Shown here piece after piece: positions 47,414 to 60,405 of a stretch of 64,000 nt of DNA. A program made the position numbers and the translations under genes. Origin of the DNA: Ilex aquifolium (taxonomy: Eukaryota; Streptophyta; Magnoliopsida; Aquifoliales; Aquifoliaceae). The notes beneath the pieces were generated by a model that ran no database searches, was not told the DNA's origin, and saw only the letters and a program-made list of their open reading frames with translations. Location: the NCBI GenBank assembly GCA_951799425.1, contig OX637396.1:42089901-42153900 (forward strand), read 5' to 3'. How positions within the stretch are numbered: the first letter of the stretch is position 1; each line of letters starts with the position of its first letter.

Positions 47414-48275
47414 TAGGGGTGGTCAAAAACCCGCTTACCCGTTTTTCCGATCCGAAACCGACCCTACTGACTGCAAACAGACGATTTTTAATGCATCCGG
47501 TTCAGTTTTCGAAATTAAATACTAATTACCCAAAAAAATCGGTTCGGTTGATTGGTAGCTCCATCTCAAGACCCGACTCCCCGAACCGCCCGCCCATTAA
47601 ACATTAAACATATATAATACAAAACATATATCTCAAATTTGAACACCCACTCTCTCTCTCTAAAAGTTGTTCGACGCTCCTCTCTCTCTCTCTAGAAGTT
47701 GTCCTCAATCCTCATCTTCTCAACTGCCTCACACCTGCAAGTCTCTTAGAGCATAAGATCTTATCAGATCTTGGTAGCGCACTGTCGTAGATCAAATCTT
47801 CTTCGTAGCACATTTTCTCGGAGGGGTTGAAACGATTAAAACTTCATTTTTGTTTATCTGTTTTTCGTATGTGCTCTCTTCTTTTGGATCTGATTTCTTT
47901 TTCTGATTTGTGCATGTTTTAAATAGACGAATCTGAATCCTTTTTTAGATCTAATTATTGAATGCTTTAAGTTTTTGAATCTGAATTTTTTTCTAATTTT
48001 TAGTTCATATTTGATTCATAATTTTCGTATATGTTGAAAATCCTCGAATTCAAATCTCTCTTTCTCTTTTTTTATTTTTCTAGATTTGATTCAAAAGTGT
48101 GGGCTCATTCCACCCGATGACCGAATTAAAACCGACCGACAAAAAGGGTCGGTTGTTGGCTCGGTTGGTTGTGTGGTTCGGCTCGGTTCAGTTTATCATT
48201 CCCACTTCCGACTACTTACGGATCGGCCAGCGGAAGTTGACACTTCCGACCCTATTTGTCGGTTGAACACCCCTA
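47414..48275. mobile_element. hAT-type nonautonomous element with 8-bp TSD
   Basis: The ends TAGGGGTGGTCAAAAACCCG and GTCGGTTGAACACCCCTA form inverted repeats flanked by a perfect 8-bp duplication GGCGATCT (47406-47413 and 48276-48283). It encodes no transposase. The termini match the hAT element at 26631. CT-rich tracts and T-rich sequence fill the centre. Confidence 0.93.
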
Positions 48276-48849
48276 GGCGATCTTTACCAAGTTCACTTGG
48301 GTAGGGTTTAATAAAACTGAAAATTGAAGTCTGAAAACTAAAAGTTGAATGCTGAATTTGTGGATTGTTTGGTATCCACTTAATATTGTAGTTTATTTTG
48401 AAGGAAAACACTTAACATATTAAGATATTTTAAATTATAGTTATTAAATAGACTTAAATAATAAGTGTCGAATACATTTATTTTAAGTGTTAAATTTAGG
48501 TTAACAAACACACCCTTAACAACTCTCTTTTTCTTTTTCCTCAAGAGTATGTCAAATATTAACAAATAAAAAAAATGACAAATACCTTTCGAAAAAAAAG
48601 AGACAATTGAAATATTAATTTGCATATACTATTACTCATTGGAACCACAAGTTGCAATTTGGGCTTGGGCTCACAGAACGGTTTTATATCAGGCCACATT
48701 TCAGTCTCCTTGGGTGTCATTCAGAAGCCTGTTTCTAAATCCAAATCAGGGTCCATCATTGGCCCACAATTAAGATCATAGAAAGCCTTTTTTGTACATC
48801 GAATCGGCTTAATCGAGTTTGGTCAGAATCGTTCAGCCAGTTCGTTTGA

Positions 48850-49070
48850 AAAATAAGATGTCACAACCTCAATTATAGTTCAAATATCGTCTTAATTTCG
48901 AATTTTCTTAATCTTTTAGGGCAAAATTATGAAGGATTTATTTCTCATAAATATTCTAATCACAGTATAGTTGACCTGTTTTTGATCAGGTCAGATAAAA
49001 AATTAATCAAAATATGTGTAAACTGATCTGCACACTTCTAACTGATCTGCACACCCAGTGAATGTCCCGT
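48850..49070 (+). mobile_element. SINE fragment (same family as 59461)
   Basis: TTATTTCTCATAAATATTCTAATC followed by CCTGTTTTTGATCAGGTCAGA matches the body of the SINEs at 59461 and 62170. The 5' promoter half is degenerate. Confidence 0.6.
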
Positions 49071-49522
49071 TTGAGAAAGATTGAGCTTACCCTCCTTCAA
49101 TCTCCACAAGTTTAGCCCGAAATTCACACTTGATGTACATTAGATAAAATGGCCAGCCTTTTTTTTATTTATTTGAACAATGGAAAAGATGAGTTCAATG
49201 CACGTGTTTTTCGTGATTATGGAGCTTAAAAAATGTTAGATGTATGTTGTCTTGCGAGCACATGAGGAGAGCTAATTTGTGACTTGAAGCTGATGCCATT
49301 TCAATGAATTTCTCCAAAAAGTTCTTTTTTTTTTTCTTTTTCGAAAGGTATTTCCCCAAAAGTTAGATGCAAATGGAAGATAAGATCTGAACATCAATCT
49401 TAAAATATCACCCAAGTTGTTGTAGGAAAGTCATTTGCTTCAATGATAAGTAATTTTTCATTTTGACAATATTCATGCTCACGGTCCCGAAAACTTACAC
49501 CCACTGAAGCCCAACATGCCTA

Positions 49523-49525
<3 letters not shown>

Positions 49526-49564
<39 letters not shown>
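49526..49564. repeat. (TC)n microsatellite
   Basis: About 19 uninterrupted TC units. Confidence 0.95.
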
Positions 49565-49567
<3 letters not shown>

Positions 49568-50082
49568 GAGGAGTAAATTACATTTTACCTCCTTAAACTA
49601 TTACCCTTATTTCACTTTGTATCCTCAATTATAAAATTTCTTACATTACACCTTAAAGTATCAATTTTGTTTCATATCACTCCAATAAATAACGACAAGC
49701 TTGAAAATGTGTCAAATGAGGGAGAAAAACCCTAAAAAACTTCCCGCTAAATGCCTAGTACCTCTTTATTTAACCTCTTTTATAACCAAATGATTACTGA
49801 GAAGAAAAAGAAGATCGACCAGAGAAAAAAATTTAAAGCTTAGAAAATACAAAGTCATGAATATGTATTTTTCTTGATTTTTTGACCTACATATGTGCAA
49901 TAGACAGTTGCTTATTAATAGACCACTTGTATATGCATTTATTATCAAAAAATTGATAATAGTTATCTATTAGATAATAGTTTAAAAGAATAAAGTGTAA
50001 TTTATCCAAAAAATCAGAGAGCTTAAATGGGTTGTTGAGCTTTCAAGCTCTCCTCATAATTGCAATGGAGTTTTTTTGTTTT

Positions 50083-50110
50083 GGGGGGGGGGGGGGGGGG
50101 GGGGGGGGGG
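50083..50110 (+). repeat. 28-base poly(G) run
   Basis: A continuous run of 28 G residues bordered by TTTTGTTTT and TGGTGTTCC. Such runs are rare in plant DNA and prone to length error. Confidence 0.9.
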
Positions 50111-51109
50111 TGGTGTTCCGTATTGGTGGTGTTTTCGAAATGACCCAACCATAAATTTTAGGCTTTAGTGCATGCCATGCATCATGTCCTCTCAACACCT
50201 CCATATAGGTTCCTGCTGGTTGGTTGGTTGACAGCCGTTTGTTCAATCACACTGGGGCCCCCATTGACTTGACCAATAAAAATCACCACATGCAGCATAG
50301 AGAATGTACAGTGTGACAGATGATCCGTATATTATTGACATAGCCCCCGCTTCAGTAAAATAAAACCAATAATTACATTGGAGTTTTTCTTTTTTTACTT
50401 TTTTCTCTGTAAATAGATTTGATTAAGCTATCTTAGTTGAATTTTAACACAGAATTATCAAAAGTACTATATAAAGATCGTGATCACCCAATCCCAATAT
50501 GAAGTGATTATTTTTATTTTTTAAGTAATTGAAAAAATATATCAAAATAAAATTAAACTATTCGATCTCGGTTTGACAGATAAATTCACAACACCCAAAT
50601 TTCTGAGTTTTGAAATAATTTGGAGCGAATTTACCAAGTGGGGAAGAGAGTAGAGGACAAAGCAATGTGGGCCAAGATAGGCCCAATAAATTCCAGGGGC
50701 CAGTTACAGTAAACATCTTAAATTAAAAGAAGAGGAGAGAGAGAGAGTAAAGGACACAACAATGTGGACCAAGTGAGGTCCAAGAAGTGCCATGCGCACT
50801 TAGTTTTGATTAACGGCGGAGATTAACCATTGATAAAGACTGGGCTAATGGATGTACGGCCTAAATATCAACCAAGCGTTGTGATTAATGGCCCTTGTAC
50901 GAAAGCGAGCCCAAATTCGAACCCAACTAAGAGGGAGAAGGGTCGCTTTCGTTTTTTTGGGTCATTTTCGTTCTTATAGTTGGCCAGTTGTCAGGATTGT
51001 CTTTAATCCACAAGTTGCAAGGTGTCGGACAATCCTTCTTACACGCGAGTGTTGTGATATTGGAAGAGGATTGTGGGGAAAAACCAAAACAAAGCTGGAT
51101 CCAATTTGG

Positions 51110-51295
51110 AAATAAATAACCTGTGCGTGAAGGCACGATAGTGAAGATATAAGAGAGACTAAATAATGAGAAGAAAAAAATAAAATTTAATGTGAAAAGT
51201 TTTGAGAGAGATGTTGGTGGCCGTTGTATGAGTTTATTTGAGACCGTCGAATGAACTTATTGAAATCTGTCATATTTTATATTATAGATATTAGT
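51110..51295 (-). mobile_element. Helitron-like 3' end, diverged copy
   Basis: CTGTGCGTGAAGGCACGATAG, a GAGAGATGTTGGTGGCCGTT block and GAGACCGTCGAATGAACTT repeat, in inverse orientation, the stretch at 180-330. The CTRRT end itself is lost. Confidence 0.5.
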
Positions 51296-53149
51296 TATAA
51301 GGGTTACACATAATAGTATTAGGTAGTGTAATTATATAATGTTAAATAAATAAGTAGACAAAAATGAGTCTATTTTTTTTAAATGGGATATTTACTATAT
51401 TATGGGCTTGTTTAGTGGGGGTTGAAAATCTCAGTTTTTTTTTTTTTGTTGTTGTTATTTTTGAGAAAAAAGAAGTCTGGCATGTTTGGAGTTGGGCTTT
51501 TTGAGCGGTTTTTTCATAATTTTTTGGACAAAAATAACTTTTATCAGTACCAAGGAAAAGTTGAAAAATGAGAATTATCTAAGGACTTGCAAAGAAAATT
51601 TAATTTTTTCATAAATATTCCAAATGGTTCCAAGAGCTTTTTTAATTCAAATTTCTTAATTTCGCTTTTCAAACATTTGGTTCGTACTCCAAAAAGCTAG
51701 CTTCAAACGGGTTCATTACATGAAAAAGTAGTTATTTGAATAAGTGAGATTTACTTTTCATATTTGACTAGTTATTATTAGACGATTACACCAAATAACA
51801 ATGCTGATGTTATATAATTGTTACCCACATTTGGTATGATAGAACTAGATATCGAGCAAGCATCCTACATTCCTAGAAAATCACACTTCGAATATTTATT
51901 TAAGTAATAGAAACAGATAAAATCATGGTAACAACAAAATTTATAATTTTTTTCATGATAAAGAATTGTCTTAACCATATGTTTTTGAAATTCAATACCA
52001 TAAAGTCTATAATATAAAGTACAAGTATACATATTCAATCACAATAATAAGCATGTCAAGTACAACGTGACACTATTGCAAGAGACAAATGAAAATACCC
52101 CAATTAAATCTACTAAAGTAATTCAAATGACTGGATTTCACTAACTACTACTTCAATCGTCAATAGTTATCATTTTATTTTTTTTATCACCATGCAATAG
52201 TAAAGCGTCTTATAAATACATTTAAATCATCCAATTTGATTCTTTCTTAATGATCTCTATTTCTTACGAGTTCAAAATAGACGTTATTGACATGGTTGTC
52301 CTCGATTATTTAAAAATACCACTAAGGTCCCGTTTGGGTGGCGATAATTTTGATTGGGAATGAAATTTTCATTCTTAAATTCTAGATTACCATGTTTGGA
52401 TATTCAATTATTCAGTAATCTAACTTGAGAATAAGATTACTAGCGTAATTCAATTCCCAATAATAATAAGTAGCCTAAACCCATGGCCAATGGTGATAAT
52501 CTTATACCTACCAATTGGATTTCAACAATACAATACAGTAAAAAAAAATTCCTAGGAAAAAGGCAATAAAAACACAAAAGGAGGTCACCGCAATCACGTG
52601 TTGTCCGCATGTGAACCTCCCAACCCTATGGAGCCCAAAAGCTTTTTAGCATTGAGCTTTGATAGTGATCCTTCGCAAAAAGGGTAATATTGTCAAATCG
52701 ACTTAAGCAAATTCAAACAAAACCCCACGCCCCCTCCTCTTCCCACGCGCTTTGCTTTCCGTTCCCATCAAATCTGTAATATAAAAATTAATTAAGTATT
52801 CATCGTACAATATTTTTATTTATTTATTATTTAATTACTCATTTTAAAATTAAAGTGAATAAATAGAAAATAAGAGAGAAATAGAAGAAAGAGAAGAGCG
52901 AGGTAGATGTACATTAATAAGATTATTTAGTATTAGAGAGTTTGTTGGTTGAGTTATTTGACATTAGGGACAACATAAAAAAGATGATGTTTATGAAAGA
53001 GAAAAAAAATTGGGATGAATTTCATATCATTATATCAAAGTGGATAAAAAAGAGATTAATCTTAATTGTTGTTGTATTTTTATTAGTTGAGAATTCAATT
53101 TTCTAATTATAATATTAGATCTTTTAAATACGATTTATCATAGTATCTG
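51296..53149. other. Intergenic, no gene recognised
   Basis: AT-rich. A segment starting near 52325 (GGTCCCGTTTGGGTGGCG) resembles the start of a DNA transposon, but I could not find its partner end. Confidence 0.5.
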
Positions 53150-53480
53150 TACTTACTCAAATCCCGACACAAACCTAAATTTGAGTAGAAACAAGTTAAA
53201 AATAAGCTATAGTCCTATACTTAAACTCATACAAAAAACAAGTGAGACTCAAATTTTTAATTAGATCAAAAGAGACTCAAATCTTTAATGGTAAGATTTC
53301 ACAATTTTTTAAAGATCTAATAATCAGATTTCACACTTCTTTAACTTTGGGTTTATTTTTTTTTAATAAAAATTGAGTTTATCCTCTTTTAAATTTGAAT
53401 TTGTCCATTAAACTATTTTATATTAACTAATTTTTTTTTACCCAATGTTAACTCAAATTTAAGAAAATATTGGAGTCAAG
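53150..53480. repeat. Dispersed about 340-bp repeat, copy 2
   Basis: This is the counterpart of 20340-20690, sharing TTTTTAAAGATCTAATA and TTTAAATTTGAATTTGTCC in the same order. Confidence 0.6.
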
Positions 53481-53590
53481 TTGTACCTTAAACAGTAACA
53501 TGAGACAAAAAAGGACATATTTGAAGTCGGGTCCCACTTGATTAATGTCACACATTGCTTGTATTTGGTCTATTTATAAAAAGAGTTTAA

Positions 53591-54234
53591 TGCTTCGTTT
53601 GGTACGATGGAAAAATGGAAGGAAGAAAAATTGGAAGGATGAAAAGTGAGAGGGATAGATAAAACATAATGTTTGGTAAGAAAGGAAAATAGGAAGGATG
53701 AAAAAGTGGATGAATTAACTTTTTTTCTAATTCGCTAAAATCAATCATTCCAAAATCGGAAGGAAAATAGATGGAAATTTAATTATTTGTGTTGAGATGT
53801 AACTTATTTATCTATATATCTTTTAATATATACATATATTATATATACATTAATTTCATATAAAAATATAATGATAAAATATGTATATATATATATTTAA
53901 AAAAAATAAAAAAATAAAAAAAAACAGGTAAACTCGCAACTCGACACGACACAATTAGTTAAATGAGTTGAATTAGGTTTGACTAATGTTCGACACAAAC
54001 CCGTAATGACTCAACACGAATCTGACACGACACGACTCGATTGTCACCCCTAATCTTAGCCAGCACAAAAAAAGAAAAAAAAAAAAAATTTAGTCATTTT
54101 TATTTTCCATCCATCCAACCAAACACAAAGGAAGGAAAGTGTATCATTCCTACTTTCTTTTCTTAAGAGATAGAAAGTGTATCCCTCCTACTTTTCATCA
54201 TTCCTACTTTCTATCCATCGTACCAAACGGAATA
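53591..54234. mobile_element. Tourist-like MITE, intact, TSD TAA
   Basis: The ends TGCTTCGTTTGGTACGATGG and CCATCGTACCAAACGGAATA form near-perfect 20-base inverted repeats flanked by TAA (53588-53590 and 54235-54237). At 644 bases it is the best-preserved family member in the window. It ends about 230 bases before the AP2/ERF start codon. Confidence 0.92.
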
Positions 54235-54463
54235 TAATAGACTTATAATCAGTCAATCACTATGACCTTTATCTACGTTATGAGGTGTCTTACCTCTAGA
54301 AATATCACGCGCTGTTATGCGCTTGATGCATGTTTTATCAACTTAATGTTGAAAGGGTAATGTAGGAATTGAAAGGATTGGTTGATATGTTGATGTTGTC
54401 TATTACATACAAACATCAATATTAAAGGCACACAAGCAGAACCCAACGGTTTTATTTTTTGTA

Positions 54464-55036
54464 ATGGAGCAACCACCACCATGCTCTGAAGATGACCTAA
54501 CCACGTCGTCGGAGACCACCACCGTCGACAATCACCGAGAAGCCGGCATTGTTCGAGGTGGTACGAGGCATCCAGTATTCCGAGGTGTCCGGAAACGACG
54601 TTGGGGCAAATGGGTGTCGGAAATTAGGGAACCAAGAAAAAAGTCACGTATATGGCTAGGTTCTTTTCCGGCGCCGGAGATGGCGGCGAGGGCATATGAT
54701 GTTGCTGCATACTGTCTGAAAGGACGTAAAGCACAGTTAAATTTTCCCGACGAAATCGAGCTCTTACCACGGCCTTCTTCATGTAAAGCTAGGGATATTC
54801 AGGAGGCGGCAGCTATGGCGGCAAAGGCGGTAGTGATGGTGGAGAAGAAAGGCGAAGAATTGGATGGCGACGGTGGTGATGACTTTTGGGGTGAAATTGA
54901 GCTGCCGGAGCTGATCGATGGTGGGAGAGAGGTTTGGTCTGAGAGTGTGAGTGATTATTATATGTCTGAGGCAGGGTATTCCAATTCTTGTGGTGGGCAG
55001 TTCCCTGGTGATGCCACATCCATTTATGATGGATAG
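54464..55036 (+). CDS. AP2/ERF transcription factor, DREB (A-4/TINY-like)
   Basis: A single exon of 190 codons. The AP2 domain spans about 38-95 ([46 protein letters not shown]). It has the DREB-type Val and Glu at the two selectivity positions in [27 protein letters not shown] follows the domain and is typical of the A-4 group. An acidic C-terminal motif [12 protein letters not shown] resembles that group's activation motif. Such proteins bind DRE/CCGAC or related elements in the nucleus in stress and growth control. The ATG at 54464 is the first in frame and gives a normal-length N-terminus. The exact subgroup within A-4 is my estimate. Only about 230 bases of non-transposon sequence lie upstream. 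Confidence 0.93.
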   Translation: MEQPPPCSEDDLTTSSETTTVDNHREAGIVRGGTRHPVFRGVRKRRWGKWVSEIREPRKKSRIWLGSFPAPEMAARAYDVAAYCLKGRKAQLNFPDEIELLPRPSSCKARDIQEAAAMAAKAVVMVEKKGEELDGDGGDDFWGEIELPELIDGGREVWSESVSDYYMSEAGYSNSCGGQFPGDATSIYDG

Positions 55037-55799
55037 ACAGTGAAATGCTATGTGGTATGTTCTTATTTTACATGCACTATTGTATTAATCATACATAAGG
55101 GCCATGTGATCATAAAATTGTTTAAATTTGAGTGGCGTATATTCGAGTCATCTGTATAAATAGGTAAGATAGCTTAATCTAAGCCTTCTCAAATTAAAAC
55201 TCGTACATTAGACTAACACACAGATATATGTGAGCTTAGCAATAGTTGAGCAAGAAGCAAATCAACTATTAATATTGGGAAGCCTCACCACTTATCAGCC
55301 ATGAATATGGCGATATAAAATCGAACGTCTGAAAAATGAAAATTTTCAATTCTATCTGAGTCAAATGTTTCATTTTCGGAAAGGGAGCTGTCACAATGTT
55401 TGACAAAGAAGGAATAACCTCATAGAATGGAGATGATGATGAGTTTTTCTTCCTAATTTTCTCACTATTTATTTCGACGCAACGACATCTCTTATAAAAA
55501 TTTCTATTTATCACAAAAAACAAAGAGCATTTGAAGAAAACATATATCATATCCTATTTCCATTTGAATACTATGGATGCCATTGTAGTGACTTACATGA
55601 CATTCCAATCTGCAAGTGAAATGCCATAAAGGATTTGATAACAACAAACACCATCTTTTCAATTATGAAGCAGTTAAAACACCATCAATAGTTGTTACCA
55701 AAGATTATGATTTTGATGTAACACAAAATATATACATTACCATCCACGTGTAGATATTGCTTTCAACAGCATTATTAGAAAGCGATCGAAAATTTAATC
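55037..55799. other. 3' flank of the AP2/ERF gene
   Basis: Probable 3' UTR followed by AT-rich intergenic sequence. The 93-codon minus-strand frame at 55269-55550 has no recognisable motif. Confidence 0.5.
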
Positions 55800-55945
55800 A
55801 CCCTGTTGGAGGAAAATTACTAGAATTAAGAGATGCTAAACTTGCTTATCATGTCCTTAAATTAGCTCGAGTTACAGTGGCCGATTCAAAACTCGAGAGA
55901 GTAGTCGGTACAAACTTAGACACCTCATAATAAAAAAAATAATAT
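55800..55945 (+). mobile_element. SINE 3' fragment
   Basis: TTAAATTAGCTCGAGTTACAG and GAGAGTAGTCGGTACAAACT match the 3' half of the fragment at 46300-46505 and end in an A-rich tail. Confidence 0.6.
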
Positions 55946-56322
55946 GAAAATAAAAGGGCATGCCTTTATTTATTTATTTATATTTCCATTATTGAGGGTC
56001 TCAAAATCACACAACAATGTAGAGGATATTTTTTGTCCACTGAGTGTATATTATTAGTCAGAGTCATGGATGGAGATCACAAACGACAAGCTAGCTCGAA
56101 TCTGGAATACATGTATGTGGAGAAGTACAAGTATTCTACTTGATGAATATATCTCTGTTAGATCCTTATATTGGCCATTTGCCATTTGCCATTTGCGTTA
56201 TCTTGATAATTCATTTCTAAATTCTCCCTTTGAAAAAAAAAAAAAAACTCCATTCTTATAAAATTGCATTATCTTGATTCTTTTATTTTCTGAAAGTTAG
56301 AGCGAATAGTATTTAAGTATTG

Positions 56323-56550
56323 TGCTTCTTCGATTGAGCGGTGAAGACAACATTTCTCTTTCTCATATAAATTGATGAACTCAAACAAAAAACGTGAATG
56401 CCTCGTACGAGCTTATTGAAACCTCAAGTTTTGCTTCGATCGAGCGGTGAAGACAACATTTCTCTTTCTCTTCTAAATTGATGAACTCAAACAAAAAACG
56501 TGAATGCCTCGTACGAGCTTATTGAAACCTCAAGTTTCGCTTTGATCGAT
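56323..56550. repeat. 106-bp tandem duplication
   Basis: The unit containing GCGGTGAAGACAACATTTCT and GCCTCGTACGAGCTTATTGA occurs twice (starts near 56323 and 56429), with the beginning of a third. The copies differ at only a few bases, so the event is recent. Confidence 0.93.
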
Positions 56551-59460
56551 ATGAGAAAGATGCATTCAAACAAAACTTCAACATCCTTGAATAATGGAAT
56601 TCCCTCTGATTGCTAGCAATCGGTGGTGAGTTGCTAGACATCATTTAATACCCTTTTCTAAGCCTAGGAACCACGATCCCTTTCTATTTTCTGGCTGAAC
56701 ACTTCAGCCACATCATTCAAGGAGAAACCACAGGTTTTTATTTTTTCGTTAAGGATCTAGAAATTCCCCAATACACTTTTATTCTATTTCATTCAACAGT
56801 AATTCAATCATTATATATGAGTGGGAAATCACATATGAGTATGGGGTACTTGAGTTTATAATAGGTTTGAGAAAATTAAGGGAACGGGTATTGAATGAGA
56901 CCTTATTGAAGGAAAGGTATTGAATGGGATCTTCTTACTATATGATATAAGGCTTTAATGATAAAATAATTGTATTTTTTACACATGAATTGTAAAGTAT
57001 AGTCTTTTTTTTTTTTTTTTGGGTAAGTAATAAGTATAGTACATTACAATGAATTAATATTGCAATAAAGTACAATATATGTACACTAGAAATAATTTCT
57101 CAGGAAGTCCGAATTGAAGGTTCAATCATGTGTCCATGATGAAGTTGACATATCATAGTGCAGAGATTTAAAGCTTCCCAAAACTTTAACCATTCTACAT
57201 GACGACATTAGAGTTATGACACTTTCTGGAATCATCCCAAGCTCCAAATTTTCATCAATAGCAATTTGCTGTGTGTTGTCCACTGCCAAAAGCAATTGAA
57301 ACCCATACATGGAACTTCAATCTTCTCTTGTTTCTTGCTCAAAAAAAAAAAAAAGAAAGGGAAAGAGATCTTCATTTCTCTATGAGAAAGTATTAACAAA
57401 AGATCTTCATTTCTCTAAGGATTATGATTAGTTCCTCAAAATTGTCCAATTGGTTATGCAGATACAAGGATATTGCTTGTGGTCGTATATCTGATTCAAC
57501 TTTCAGAAACTATGGCCTTATTTGGTTTGTGTTTACGAAACAATTTTTTATTCTCAAAACTCTAAAAATAAGAGAAAATTTGTTTGGTTAGGTTTTTTCA
57601 ATCTTTAATTTTTAGAAAAAAGTAGTAAGTAACGTGGAGTTTTAGGGAACAAGTGATTGGTGTTTTGGCCAAATTTGGGAATAGGTTTTCAGAAAAAGGG
57701 AAAACACAGGAAACAAAAGTCCAATTAATGAGATCTCACCATCGAATCCTGTTGGTTACAAAATCAATATTTTACTATATAAATCCTAAAAACTCCCATG
57801 AAATGACAAACGACGAATGCCTGGAACGATGAACGATGACCTACAACTTTGACTTCTCTCTACTACCAGTTGGGCTCCATCGACGACCAACAGCTCTGAC
57901 CTCCCTTTCTCTGTGTGTATGTGTGTTTGTAAAATTCATAGAACTGGGTTTTACAGATCTAACCAAATCTGTAAAATCAGATTTGGTTTTTACATGATTG
58001 AAGCTCTGGGTATACATGATTTACAAAAAAATTCATAAATCTGGGTATAATATGATGGTTATTTCATATTATTTTGGTGTTGTGTTTGTGTTTTTGGGTA
58101 TAATATGATTAAAGCTAGCTATAATATGATGGTTATTTGGTATTATTATTGTATTATGTGTCTTTGGGTATAATATGTTTATTTTGATAATTGAGAAGAA
58201 ATTAAAGCGGGTATAATATGATTAGAATCGAAAAAAAAAATTAAGAAAACCATTTATTTTCGAATTACTATTTTTATTATTATTTTTTTTTGTTACAGTC
58301 CAAACAGGTTTTACTGGTTTCTGTTCTATAGAACTGTTTTTGAAATAATTATATAATCAAACAAGTTTTTAGACACAAAAAATATCAAAACACACTTTTT
58401 TAAAATTCTTTTTAGATTCTATTCTTTGAAATGCAATTCAAACACTTCCTACTTCAGCTTGAAAGTGTAGTAGTGATTGTCTCTACTCTTACTGACAAGA
58501 AGATGAGATCCAATTATTAGTGTTTTCCAAAATAAAAGTACAAAATCTTCTGTCAGATTAGTAAGGGATTGGAGGCCAACCACTTCAAATAATGGAAAGT
58601 TTTTGGCATGACTCTCAACTATAGGGTTATGGATTTTACACCTCACAAGAAAACAGAAAATACAAATCACAAGACCCTGCAAGGTTAATGCATGGTTCAC
58701 CACCTCTACTTGTCGTTGGTAAAAAGGAAAAAAAACACAAAAAAGTCACCCTCCTTGATCTCTCTTCTCCTCTCCCCACCCTAGTGGTAGCATCTTGGTA
58801 ACGTTGTTTTATTTGTCAATAGAGTAAATATGTGATTGATATACGTATTCTGTATAAGTGACTTATATACATCTTAGTCTATAAACTTAAAATTTTATCA
58901 AGTTGTGTCTAAACTAGTTAGTTTAGATAAGGTTAGACCCCAAAGGTATGTTTGGTTTAGGTATTAAGGGGTGGGGTGGGGTGGATTTGATTAATTTAAT
59001 TTGGTTATAATATACTATTAAGTTTAAATAAGGTTATAGTGACCCGGTATTAATTTTTAATTATTCCCGACCCGGTTCACTGTTGCCATTTAACACCTAA
59101 TATTAGGTAGTAATGAATATCATGTAGTAGGTAGTATTATTTTTAACAAGTTAAGTATTAAAACAATGACTTTATTTTCTTTGCAAACTTAGAGTCACAC
59201 CTTCATGTAAAAGTTATACATTATACAAATTTTTACCCTCAATATTTATTTTGTCATTTTTAACTTAATACCATACATTATTACTTAATCTAAACATAAA
59301 TTTAGTATTATAATTATAGACTTATATATTATCTCAACCTTGATTCAAACTTGTTATACAAGAATAATATTAAATAGTACTCTTATTAACACCATTTCAT
59401 TGAATGGATGAGAACTAATTACCCAGTTCCATCATTTATTTGTACATGAACAAACATGGT
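56551..59460. other. Intergenic, no gene I can support
   Basis: Two minus-strand frames, 57122-57310 (QIAIDENLELGMIPESVI) and 58449-58703, have protein-like composition but no family I recognise and no partner exons. The stretch 57.5-57.9 kb resembles the transposon at 25.27 kb. Confidence 0.45.
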
Positions 59461-59685
59461 CAAAGGATAGCTCAAGTGGTAACATGGACGAGTTGTAAAT
59501 TCAAACGTTCTGAGTTCAAATCTTAGTAACCCCTTGAGGTTAGACCATTAGAGATTTATTCCTCATGAATACCCTAGTCTCGGCGTGGATAACCTGTTTT
59601 TGACCGGATCGGAAAGAGAATTAATCAAAGTGCGTGTAAGTTGGCCCGAAGACCTCTCACTATTCAACCCAAAAAAAAAAAAGAA
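59461..59685 (+). mobile_element. tRNA-derived SINE
   Basis: The A box GGATAGCTCAAGTGGTAAC and B box GTTCTGAGTTCAAATCTTAG lie about 35 bases apart. They are followed by a body (CCTGTTTTTGACCGGATCGG) and a poly(A) tail at 59670-59680. This is the most complete copy of the family with relatives at 48850 and 62170. Confidence 0.8.
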
Positions 59686-60239
59686 TTAACTAAACTGGAT
59701 TTTAACAACTCAAGTGAGTGACTAATTTCATACATTTTTTTTTTCTACTGGGCGACTAGTTACATTCTTGATTCCATCTGACCCTTATAAATTTATACTA
59801 TTACTGTGACTAATTTAAATTTCTGAATGTCAAAACAACCCGAACTGAATAGTTACCAGTCTTAATCAAGGGTTTTTTTAGGTGTAGGTATATTTTTTTA
59901 GACTTATTTAAACAAAAATATATGGATAAGTTATTTACTCTATTAAGTACATTTTTTATAAAACTTTTTGTGTTTAGATACAAAATTCAAATGAATTAAA
60001 AACATTTTTACCTAAACACCCTTCCTTAAATTATGTAGTTATCATTGACAGTTATTTGAGGAAACAAATATGTAAAGATTAACAATAGTAATTGGAGGTA
60101 AAATAGAGGCATTAATGATCAAAATCCTTCTTCTTCGGCAACAGGATTTTATGACAATGAGATTTGATTAAAATGCTACAAATTATATGTGAATAAACAC
60201 TGAATTTTCCCAAAAAAAAAAAAGAGAATTTCTTTGTTT

Positions 60240-60405
60240 TTTTTTTAATAGGTGTAACTATTTTTTAATGGGTGTAACTGTTTTTTAATGGGTGTAATTA
60301 TTTTTTTAATGGGTGTAACTATTTTTTTAATGAGTGTAATTGTTTTTTAATGTGTGTAACTTTTTTTTTTAATGAGTGTAACTATTTTTTTAAATGGGTG
60401 TAACA
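60240..60405. repeat. Minisatellite, about 20-22-base unit
   Basis: Eight imperfect copies of GGGTGTAACTATTTTTTTAAT lie in tandem. Scattered GTGTAAC motifs continue to about 60600, suggesting an older, longer array. Confidence 0.9.

Noticed and set aside
47188-47607. 139-codon plus-strand frame
   Set aside because: It crosses the left border of the hAT element at 47414, so it cannot be an ancestral coding region.
57122-57310. 62-codon minus-strand frame with protein-like sequence
   Set aside because: A clean ATG but no recognised family, no partner exon and no promoter. Kept only as a note in the intergenic entry.
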